This document shows positions 1 to 9,242 of a stretch of DNA of 64,000 bases, in pieces. Source of the stretch: Siphonodentalium dalli (Eukaryota; Mollusca; Scaphopoda; Gadilida; Siphonodentaliidae); the NCBI GenBank assembly GCA_032622095.1, contig CP136064.1, forward strand, positions 132,439,129 through 132,503,128. The letters run 5' to 3'. Every line of letters begins with the position of its first letter. Within the stretch, counting starts at the first letter, position 1. The notes beneath the pieces were generated by a model, which was given only the letters and a program-made list of their open reading frames with translations, had not been told where the DNA came from and did no database searches. The position numbers were made by a program, and so were the translations under genes.

Positions 1-817
1 ATTGGAGTACTTCAAATTGACTTACTAACGGAAGTGCTGCTGCCGAGCAAATAGTATAATCAACCACAGAGGAGTCGCGGCATGTTAATGCCCCAACACC
101 TCTATCACTACCCACTCGGCCATTAAGAATGAGAAAGCCATTCAGCTTACAGAAGTTCAACAGTAGACTACCGTAGCTGTTATGTGATCGGTCTTGGTTA
201 TCTCTAAACAGGGGCGTATTCGTAAGCTGTAGGAAGAATAGCTGTTCTGTATTCAAACTAAAACAAATATCTTGATCAATTGTGAATGAATCGTCATCTA
301 CATCATCAATGATAACATCCAATTTGGATGCCGTTCGTGCATTAAAATCACCTGTTATCAGTATGTGATCAGTTCGGTTTGAGAGGGATAAATATTCGCT
401 CTCAATTTCGGTGAGTGCATCTTTTGAAGTGTATTTACTTCCGTCCGGTGGTACATATGTCGCTCCTACAATAACATGGAAATTATATGATTGGTTCTGT
501 TTTCTAATCTCTATCCAGTTAACAAATTTAGATTTTGTATTTATAATTTTGGAAAAGTGCACCAATTCATTTATTATTCCTATTACAATTCCACCGGATC
601 TGATTTTGCTAAGTTTCGTTCTGTTTTTCATGAAAAAGGTGTACCCAGGTAGTTCCAGCTTATCGCAGTCGTCCGTTTTTGTATCTGAAAAGCATAGTAA
701 ATCATGTGAATTGCACAAATCTTGGAACTCTGGATATTGAAGTCTTTTTCGGAGACCACATACGTTCAGTGTTAGTACTTTCAGTTTATACGAAGAAATA
801 TATATATACATGGACAT
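1..817 (-). CDS. LINE (non-LTR retrotransposon) APE-type endonuclease domain, partial at window edge
   Basis: Read on the minus strand, a frame of about 272 codons is open from ATG at 817 (a second ATG at 811; in-frame stop upstream at 829-827) to the window edge without a stop. It shows the blocks of an APE-like endonuclease that nicks target DNA for target-primed reverse transcription: LTLNVCGLRK near residue 17, CFSDTKTDD near 40, an ATYVPPDGSKY block, ITGDFNART mid-way, and SSVVDYTICS near the end. The GDFN and S-x-V-D-Y blocks carry expected catalytic residues. The position usually held by Glu in the ETK block reads Asp here. The reverse transcriptase should lie left of the window. Clade is not resolved; the motif style suits a CR1/Jockey-type LINE. 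The frame is uninterrupted, unlike other LINE pieces here, so this copy is young or its 5' part is intact. Confidence 0.82.
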   Translation of the reverse strand, partial: MSMYIYISSYKLKVLTLNVCGLRKRLQYPEFQDLCNSHDLLCFSDTKTDDCDKLELPGYTFFMKNRTKLSKIRSGGIVIGIINELVHFSKIINTKSKFVNWIEIRKQNQSYNFHVIVGATYVPPDGSKYTSKDALTEIESEYLSLSNRTDHILITGDFNARTASKLDVIIDDVDDDSFTIDQDICFSLNTEQLFFLQLTNTPLFRDNQDRSHNSYGSLLLNFCKLNGFLILNGRVGSDRGVGALTCRDSSVVDYTICSAAALPLVSQFEVLQ

Positions 818-1094
818 ATTACATTCCTATACAACATGACAATAACAACAATAATGTCCTGGTTTAGAGGGGGACTTTCGCACGCAACTCGCACACACCT
901 TACATACATTCAAAATTGAAATGACACATGTGTTATTACATAAATTTATGAATGGATGATCGATAAAAAAAAATATGTAATAGATATGCATTTAATTTAT
1001 AATCTCCCATATGTCAAACATTGCCGCTATCCGTGCCAAACATTTATGTATAGCGTTAAAGAATAAACTTCGAACTTTATAATAGCCATGTTAC
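818..1094. other. AT-rich spacer between two LINE pieces
   Basis: It contains a short TA run just upstream of the endonuclease frame and otherwise AT-rich unique-looking sequence. No promoter or frame is recognisable. It could include 5' untranslated sequence of the minus-strand LINE. Confidence 0.3.
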
Positions 1095-1640
1095 ACCAAT
1101 GTTACTATATGGAAGTGATTATGAGGTTTTGAAAACAATGAAATTATAGAAAAAGTTCACAAACAAGTCAAAGTGAAATCATCTACCCCTAGATTATATG
1201 GTGTATATATGGTGAAACAGGCCGAATGGCCAACTAATATTTAAAATTATATATACTACATATGTTTGAGCACTGGATACATTTAGTAAACATTAACAAT
1301 GATGGAATCCAAAATTTACCGATTAGTTCACTAAAACATTTTTCAATGAAATAGTTAATTCCTTTGGATGGGTAAAACATGTAAGAAACATACTTGAAGA
1401 CTGTAACAAATTACACTTGCTAAATGTTGATAAAATACCCAATACAATGAGGTCTCCCAGTTGAAACATGCAGACGGAATGACACAGACCGACGAGGAAA
1501 GTTCCCATTATGTAACATCAAAATGATTGGTGATGATTTCCATAATATATTACAATGTGAAAAGTTTAGTGATATGAAGAAATAGTTGTAGAGGTTAGAA
1601 AACTGGGGAAAGGCCAAAGAACAATCTTGAGTGAGATTTT
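1095..1640 (+). pseudogene. Decayed LINE ORF2 C-terminal region
   Basis: Conceptual plus-strand translation in shifting frames gives, in the usual order, three blocks seen at the C-terminal end of CR1/Jockey-like ORF2 proteins. These are MLLYGSDYE near 1098, GWVKHVRNILEDCNKLHLL near 1366-1422, and a Cys/His segment with PLCNIKMIGDDFHNILQCE near 1500-1570. In-frame stops and frame changes separate the blocks, so this is a dead remnant. It lies in opposite orientation to the endonuclease frame at 1-817, so the two are not one simple element. Reading frames called on the minus strand over 1323-1617 are shadows of it. Confidence 0.72.
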
Positions 1641-2480
1641 TTAACTATATATATGTAGATGCCATTCACCTCCTCAAACTATATGTCGTTTTATAGCGAC
1701 GGTCAAGTAATTATTGAGAATGTCACATTGAACCAAAACCGAAAACATATTTCACATTCATCATTTATTACCTGTAAACGTGACATGTGACTGTATTCAA
1801 GTTTCAACACCAACACACCCCCCCCCCCCATGTCCACCATGTAGAGGGTTAACTAGAACGACAATCCAACCGGGTGCTTTTCAATTATAGCGTTGATGAT
1901 GTTATTCCGAATCCTATATTCTAAACTATTCAGGTAAGTATATCTCATATATACCAGTGAAGACCTTTTGAATATGGGACCAACTGTCCACCATGATTTG
2001 TTCCATTAAATCTGTATCTAGCCCTCTATTATCTAATTTATGTTAGAGTTTATATAAATGTCATTTCAAGAACGCTATCAACGTAATCGGTTTGTATTTC
2101 CCTGGGCGTCTGGGGCGTGGGGCGTTTTTGTATTTGTTTGTTTTGTATTACAAGAGGGTCCCGTTTGTTTCCTGTGCAAATTTAACAACTTCAAAACAAT
2201 ATTTGGTAAACTGTTCACCAATTTACAACATTACAAGATCGCACTTCGAAACTAACATCAATATTAAAAATGTGATCAGAGAACGCTCCTTAAATAGTAG
2301 GAATGATCTGTCTTTATGAACGGAAATGGTTAGAGACTCAGAAATCGCCATGATATGGTCTGTCGGCTGAGCGGCAGTAAACACTTAACCATCTAAAGCA
2401 GACATCAATACGTGTAGACACCTATGGGATTATGGATGCGAAATTATTGATTCTATAATATAGTTAGCTGTGATTAATAT
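1641..2480. other. No recognisable gene
   Basis: AT-rich sequence with a short poly-C tract near 1817. Overlapping small frames at 2058-2319 match nothing I know and have no coding character. No TIR or target duplication was found. Confidence 0.3.
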
Positions 2481-2493
2481 TATCCATCATGAC

Positions 2494-2610
2494 CTGGGAT
2501 GTGGGATGAAAAAATCTCACCCTAGGGGCCAGATATTTGGTCCGGACTTTCCGAGTGACCGACCAAATATCTGGCCACGAGAGTTAGATTTTTCCATGCC
2601 CACATCCCAG
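2494..2610. repeat. 117-bp imperfect inverted repeat (MITE-like hairpin)
   Basis: The left arm beginning CTGGGATGTGGG and the right arm ending CCCACATCCCAG pair over about 50 bases with a few mismatches; the inner part GGCCAGATATTTGGTC pairs exactly with GACCAAATATCTGGCC. A related sequence occurs at 4051-4150, with the same flank ATTAATATTATCCA before it. This suggests a small foldback element family. No coding content. Confidence 0.7.
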
Positions 2611-2939
2611 TTCATTGTGAATCATTTTTCTTCCAACCCAAGAGCCTCATTCTGACTTTTTTATACCAATATTTGGCACATTCCAATTTGTTTTTTTCAA
2701 TTCGTTTAATCTTATCGACCCATAATACATATATTAAGATAACATATAATACATTTATGTACATCACTTACATAATAAATATTCAAATGATATACATTAT
2801 AATATATGTATTATGTTCTCACAATATCATATCATGTAAAACTGATTTATTAGAGATTGTAATTCAAATCTCTCATCCGATCATCACCAAACTTCATAAT
2901 TATGAATCTTTGGAGTGACCCCTAGAAGGGAGCCATCGA

Positions 2940-3845
2940 TTTTTTTCCGAAATTCGTTAAAAACATGGCCGCCAGCAGCCATTTTGGATTTCAAATTTGA
3001 ATCAATTGGCACACCCTGCAGCCGCATTTATTGGAGAAATGTTTTTGAAATTTACAGGCATTTTTAGGCATGATGGGAGCTATCAAATTTTAGCGATTTT
3101 CGATTAAAAACATGGCCACCAGCAGCCGTCTTGAAATTTACTCTTTGCATGACTAAAACCGTTGGCACAACATACAGACCACATTCGTCATCTAATTGCC
3201 ACCAAACTTCATATGGATCTTCGGGGTGACCTCTAGATGGGAGCCTTGGATAATTTCCGAAATTCGTTAATCAAACATTGCCGCCAGCAGCCATTTTGGA
3301 TTGTATCTTGACATGACTAAATCCTTTGGCACACCATACAGGCCACATTCGTCATCCAATCGTAATCAAACTGCATACAGATCTTCGGGGAGACATCTAG
3401 ATGGGAGCCATCGATTATTTCTGAAAGTCGCTAAAAACATGGCCGCCAAATTTTTATCCATCGGCATACCATGCAGCCCGTTTTGGAAATTATAGGCATG
3501 ATTAGGATCATCACTAGATAAGAGTTATCGAATTCGAACAATTTTCGATTAAAAACATGGCCGCCGGCAGCCATTTTTGTTTACTCTTTGCATGACTAAA
3601 CCCGTTGGCACACCCTACAGACCACATCCTTCATCCGACAATCACCAAACCAAACTGCATATTGGTCTTCGGGGTGACCTCTAGATGGGAGCCTCCTATT
3701 TTGACCGATATTCGTCGTTGAAAAACATGGCCGCCAGCGTCCATCTTGGTATTTACTCTTTGTATGACTAAATCCTTTGGCACACATCGCGGACAACATT
3801 TCTCATCCGATCATCACGAAACTTGTGGATTTTCGGGGCGACCTC
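2940..3845. repeat. Degenerate satellite, about six copies of a ~160-bp unit
   Basis: The phrase ACATGGCCGCCAGCAG or variants recurs near 2963, 3111, 3277, 3438, 3557 and 3727 (spacings 119-170). Each copy is followed by AGCCATTTTGGA, then TTGGCACACC, then GATCTTCGGGGTGACCTCTA-like sequence. Copies are diverged by indels and substitutions. The two small frames called inside (3301-3495 plus, 3596-3799 minus) are repeat artefacts. Confidence 0.75.
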
Positions 3846-4050
3846 TAGTTAATTTCCTTCTTCGTTATCATTCTATGCATTGCTCAGCAAAATATTAAGT
3901 CCTTCCCAAGTTGAACTACACTGATTTGTCCATATTTATTGACTTGATACGTGAAGTGTAAATGGTTGGTCGCCATTGTTTAGTTAACACAAGACATGTT
4001 GGTGGTTCATTAACATAGTTCGGTGGGGTGAGAAACAGTCACGTGTGGTG

Positions 4051-4150
4051 TCATATTAATATTATCCAGCATGACCTGGGGTGTGGGATGGAAAAATCTC
4101 AAATATTTGGGCCGGACACGAGGGTGAGATTTTTCAATACCCAAATCCCT
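4051..4150. repeat. Second copy of the 2494-2610 foldback family, diverged
   Basis: ATTAATATTATCCAGCATGA followed by CCTGGGGTGTGGGATGGAAA matches the left arm and left flank at 2478-2505. Inside, TGGGATGGAAAAATCTCA pairs with TGAGATTTTTCAATACCCA. The middle is shortened relative to the first copy. Confidence 0.6.
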
Positions 4151-4169
4151 TTTTGTTTTATACCAATCG

Positions 4170-4319
4170 TTGGCACATTCCAGTAGCTTCGTAAAGGTAC
4201 ACCTGGTGAGAAAACTGATGCAATATTCGTAATTATCTGGGATGATTTCGGTATATACTAAAAGTATATACTAAAAGTATATACTGTAAACACAAAGCGC
4301 CTTGCCCGTGCGCGCAGGG
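4170..4319. repeat. Dispersed ~140-bp repeat, copy 1 of 4
   Basis: TTGGCACATTCCAGTAGC, then TATCTGGGATGATTTCGGTA, then repeated GTATATAC, then a GC-rich end reaching GCAGGG. The same string of blocks recurs at 47939-48076, 49901-50025 and 58041-58178, in each case inside the Helitron array. It could be a SINE or MITE; no A/B box or TIR was clear. Confidence 0.6.
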
Positions 4320-4446
4320 TTAACACGTTAGAGTGAAATTGACATGGCCATGTGAAAGCGACACGAATACGTCACATCATTGCACCTGCATTGATTCCGA
4401 GAAACACGCGTATTGATATGAAGTATATATAGAGGATATGAAATGA

Positions 4447-4514
4447 GTGTTTCTCTCATATGATATTTATGAAAATTCGTGACGAGTTTCATAAATATCA
4501 TATGAGAGAAACAC
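4447..4514. repeat. Perfect hairpin: two 28-bp arms around a 12-nt loop
   Basis: Arm 4447-4474 (GTGTTTCTCTCATATGATAT and onward) is the exact reverse complement of 4487-4514, separated by ATTCGTGACGAG. A related ACGAATTACATAT...TATTTATC segment occurs right after it and again at 4749-4780, so the hairpin sits in a wider repeat. Confidence 0.85.
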
Positions 4515-5040
4515 GAATTACATATACTATTTATCATATGACACCTATAAATTGATTATGATGTCCAAAACGCACACAAATCACTAAATAGCTATATGAC
4601 TCGGCAGCAAAAGGTTAATGTGACGTCACTTCATTGCATCGGAAGCCCAATTACACCTGGTGAACTAGCAGAAATAATATGCACGCGAAGATATAGTGCG
4701 CTATTATGTTCTCAGTTTGTGACATTATATCGTATGTTTATTAGATAAATACGAATTACATATTCTATTTATCGTATAACAATGTCCAAAACTATATATT
4801 TCAAGATTATAATTGCGAGAATTTCGACATCGCGTTGATTGACGCGCACCAATTTGACCTGCATTTAGTTAGAGATGCGGCTCGGCCCAGGCTGCCATTC
4901 AGCCAATCAGAACATACTTTTTGTCAACAAACCAATCAAATTATCGGAAGGTGATATGAACTAGTAGTTCATATGAAATTGATTTATGACATACTTTCCA
5001 ACGTAAATAATGATTGAGTCATATGATAAATATATATATA

Positions 5041-5682
5041 TCTATTATATATTTTGGGAAATCTGTGTGTCTGTCTATCTGTCTGTGAGTTCGCGATGGA
5101 CTCGAAACGGCCAAGCCGATTTCGATGAAACTTGGTATGTGGGGACACTTTCGGCCGGGAAGTGGCATGGGCCTATTAATTTGCCCATGCGACGTGACAT
5201 TGACCTTGAAATCGGGTCATTTCAAGGTCAAACGCCCGAATATCACGGGATTTCGATGAAAATTAGTGTCTGGGGATACTTTCGTATGGGGAATGTCGTA
5301 AGCCTATTCGTTTGCCCGTGCGACGTGACCTTGACCTTCAAATCGGGTCAATTCAAGGTCAAATCGCGATTTTTTATGGGATTTCGACGAAATTTGATAC
5401 GTAGGGTTACTTTTGTCCACTGGGTGTTTTGGACGGGTCAAATCGTGACCCCGACCTGACCTTGACCTTCAAAATGATCAATTCGAGGTCAAATCGGGTA
5501 AAACCGGGTGGATTTCGACGGGTACTTTTGTCGGGTACTTTTGTCCGGGCAGTGTTTTGGACGGGTCAAATCGTGACCCCACCTGACCTTGACCTTCAAA
5601 ATGGACAATTCAAGGTCAAATCGCGCAATTCGCCGAAAAGCAGAGGGGAAACAGCCCGGACGAAGTCGGGTCCACCTGCTAG
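5041..5682 (+). mobile_element. Complete solitary non-autonomous Helitron
   Basis: It starts TCTATTATATATTTTGGG and ends with a GC-rich hairpin (CCCGGACGAAGTCGGG) 8 nt before a terminal CTAG. It sits in a TA run with A immediately before and T immediately after, as expected for canonical Helitrons (5' TC, 3' CTRR, A|T target). There is no Rep/helicase gene, so it must be mobilised by an enzyme encoded elsewhere. The 642-bp body consists of a TCTGTCTG-like tract followed by degenerate ~130-bp repeats, each with TGACCTTGACCTT and TTCAAGGTCAAA motifs. Frames at 5010-5749 on both strands are repeat artefacts. Confidence 0.82.
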
Positions 5683-6021
5683 TATATATATATATATATA
5701 TATAAGTTTCGCTTTGTGGCCTTACGTTTGATGAAATATATTCGCACAATTAGTCGTTTATATTGCAAGTTATGCAACTCTGCGCTTGCAGGTTACAGGT
5801 TATGTTGAAGGTGCTTCGTGTTTAACATGATGGAGGTTAATCTCCATTTGCATTAGCCTCCACAAACTCTTCCGTATGTATTTACTTGAAACGTGAAACG
5901 TAACTGGTTGGTCAACTTGGTCGCCATTGTTTTAGTTGACACAAAACATGATGACTGATTTTTAAAATAGTTCCGGCTCTTAATTAAATAGGTAATGTAG
6001 TCACGTGGGTAGGGTGAGACA

Positions 6022-6205
6022 GCTGGTCACGTGTTGGGTGAGATGGAAATCTCACCAAGTTATTCCACATGGGCTGCATGTGCTAAAATGTGTAGGGGTT
6101 CACCGTGTGAGAAAGGAAAATCTCACCTAGCTATCTCACACGAGCTGCCTGTGTTAAAATGTGTATGTAGGAGTGCCAGTGGGAGAAAGTGCTCTCACCA
6201 ATGAG
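6022..6205. repeat. Tandem pair of ~80-90-bp diverged units with a partial third
   Basis: Blocks GTGAGA(T/A)(G/A)GAAA(A)TCTCACC, GCTGC(A/C)TGTG and TAAAATGTGTA recur in the same order starting near 6030 and 6110, with a partial third (GGGAGAAAGTGCTCTCACC) near 6181. Short inverted GGTGAGA/TCTCACC pairs lie within each. The preceding 5870-6010 resembles 3937-4050 (TTGGTCGCCATTGTTTAGTT-like block). Confidence 0.5.
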
Positions 6206-7453
6206 TGCAAAGTTTATGTGCGACAATTTGAAACAAAACGAATAATGTTATATATACTGCGTGATTGTACATGTATATATACAAGTAACTGATATAACCT
6301 TGTATGAGCATGTGAATGTATTCTTGAATTCAGAGCACATGCACGTACAAATCTATCTTATTTTTTTATCAACGATTGAATTACCTGTTTGGCGAATGTG
6401 GAGACCAGTGGCGTGTCAGACGACGATCAGATGAGGTGGTGCAGGGTGTACACTTAAGCCGCTATATCATCAACTCAAGAGGACAGATTCATTTTAATCT
6501 CTGGCATGTCAGCCAACATCAAATGTAATATGATTTAATGTTAATGCATTCCGTGCGAGTTGTATATATCAGCGCTGAAATAATCGATGAGATAGGTCCG
6601 ATTCCAATTCCGTGTTCTATGATCGCGACTTGGAGCGCGTTCGCGTGATGATCTGTAGCATGATGCTTGGATTGATTTGTGAACAAAAAACTATGTTGAC
6701 GTCAGGGAATCTGAACCAAGATCCACGTTATCGCGAGTGTCGTTATCACGAAACGCTTTATAATATTAACCGATATATATCCAAGTGGCCATGAATGCAT
6801 TGATTTGTAAACAAAGTTTCATGAATGAATCAATGGCTGGTGACTTTCGAATTATCTTGGAATGTACCCGAAATGCTAACCAATGGAATAATTGATTATG
6901 TTTAATACGCCAACATATATATGCCACCGTCTGGTTTGGACTGCGAATCATGGTTAACTTTAGGTCAACATAATTATGTTTATAGTAATATTAATATATG
7001 TTTGTGTAACTTTGGACGACGTCCTTCGGTGCGAAGAAAATGTAAAAGGACATGGCACGTTTGAACCCCAAAGATATTTATACGTAATTCGGTCAGATGT
7101 ATTTCAAAACATACATATATAACGCGGACGATTTCCGAAAAAACTCGTCGATATATATACATGTATATATACAAAGGTGATATACGTGCAGCGAGTATGT
7201 CCAAATCTACCAATAAATGCTATTCTCGGTAATATTCGAGTTGAAATACGTTTTTAAAAGGCAAACTTCACTCAAATATTTGCGAAAATTCCTACCTTCG
7301 GTCCAATGATTTCGTGCAGGGTATGACCAAAGACTCATAAATCTGTGTCACAGACGGGTGTTGAATATCCCTGTCTGAACGTGATCTAAGATTAAAATAT
7401 GAAAACAATTTATGAAAAATGAGAATTTTAACTAATTTCCGTAAAATTTACAA
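6206..7453. other. No recognisable gene
   Basis: AT-rich sequence with scattered TATATA runs. Small frames (6612-6794, 6766-6951, 6980-7213) show no domain or coding signal. No terminal inverted repeats found. Confidence 0.3.
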
Positions 7454-9242
7454 CATTAGAGACCTTTCGCAAAACTCACGTTTACGATTACGGATACGGA
7501 TAGGGTACTACGTCACCAACCTTTGTGTACTTTCTAATCGTTCTCGTATTTTACTATCCGTAATAACGGTTACGATTTCATGGTTTCTAATAAGCTCAAA
7601 TAACACCTGAAATTTATTTTCTGCAATATATCACTTTACTCCGTTCGAGACTGTATATGTATATCATGTAAACCATCAAGTTGTATTGAGCTACGACCTC
7701 GATATGCTGTTTAGATTGTCAATCACTGTACTCGTCGTCGTGAATCACGAGCTTCCCGCGAAATAAGATCGCTATTCACAACGGATAGCCATCGCTGGCT
7801 GCGACAGAAAACTTTACAGTAAGAGGAGTGCACTATGAAACCAGTCGCCAAAAATACAGTTTATAGTTTGCGATGCATGAGGAGTTTTGAGTGATTATTA
7901 TGTGCAAGATAGTACACAATATATAGTGAAATTCAACAATTATTTAATTCAACAACCCATGGTCGTGTCCTAACGTGTGCAGTTATAGAATGCCACATGA
8001 GAGCCTAACGAATGGCATAACCCTATTAATGAAAAGTGAAAGATTTTGTGTTCTCTTCCCCTTTCCCGAATTGAATAGTTCATTCAATTTAATAATATTC
8101 GGTTTTCGGTAGAAGTTGGGTTTTATATACCTCTCTCGTAGAGTCTGTAATGCAGGGCATTTAACATTACATGGAATTCATAACCGAGTTTAAAATTACA
8201 TGGAATTCATAACCGAGTTCTAAGTTACATAAAGTACTCTGTCTGAGTAATCTGAACCTACCCTGGATCCCGATTCAAATGGTAAGTAGTAATTTCTGCT
8301 CCTGAACCGTAACTAAAAGAATATTTGGCACACCCACCGACATCACCAGAGCTCAGCAGTCTCTGTCAGGTTTGTTCTTTGCATTTATTTTTAATTTAAA
8401 AACACGCACAAATGCGGCATTTAAAGGTACTCAATCCGATTAGATGTCCCCATATCATCCGATTCCAACAACAATATTTTTTTGAAATGCCGCTTCTGTT
8501 ATCAGAATCGAGTAATTGCTCAACATTAATGCTAACCACAGTCAACTATATTATAAAATTGCCCAAAACCTGTTATTTATCAACATTTTGTTCAACGAAA
8601 TTTTGCCGGTTTGTCAAATATCTGACAAAAAAGCAACTTGATGCACATCGCTTCTACCGTGTCGACTTTGTTTCGATTTGGTAGTAACAAATCAGAAGTG
8701 ATGCACATCAGCGAGCTCACAACCTTATGTCGGATTTCCTAAACCCAAAGAGGTGAAGCCGCAATCGCATTGAAATCAAATCGCGGACACGAAGGGGCTT
8801 GAACGATGGCGTCGTGGTTGATGTGAGGTCCAAATTCAGGAACCCCTCTTCCTCATCAGCATAACGTCTATCTGGTCATCCATGCTAACAACGAACTGTA
8901 TTTCCACCACATATGACCTGGCATTTATACCTGTATTGCCACAATATATCACGTGAATCCCGGGTCGTACGTTGTGACTGGTCGAATTATTGACAATATT
9001 AACAGGTCATGATTATCGCAATGTTGCAAATGAGACGATAAGTGAAGTATTAAGGGACTGTATACCAAACACACGCTTTGAGTTGTAAAAGTGGTACGAA
9101 AAAATGATCGTACGTGTTCGTCAAAACTCTTACGCGTAACCGTTTTGCGAAAGGACTTTTTGGCCATACGGATAGACTTACGACTACGAATAGCTATCCG
9201 TATTCGTAATCGTAAACGTGAGGATGCGAAAGGTCTCTAATG
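7454..9242. mobile_element. TIR DNA-transposon-like element, non-autonomous, ~1.79 kb
   Basis: The left end CATTAGAGACCTTTCGC... (7454-7503) and the reverse complement of the right end (9193-9242) match over about 50 bp, including CTCACGTTTACGATTACG. The right arm continues into a further imperfect palindrome of CGTATTCGTAATCG-type sequence. No transposase is visible inside; the 90-aa frame at 8412-8684 is unrecognised and AT-rich. A clean target duplication could not be read, so the superfamily is open. Confidence 0.65.
8166..8224. repeat. Tandem duplication of 29 bp
   Basis: ATTACATGGAATTCATAACC-GAGTT occurs twice, starting at 8166 and 8195. It lies inside the 7454-9242 element. Confidence 0.8.

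Noticed and set aside
4598-4618. piggyBac-like right end GGCAGCAAAAGG followed by TTAA
   Set aside because: No matching left end with TTAA was found upstream, so one short match is not enough.
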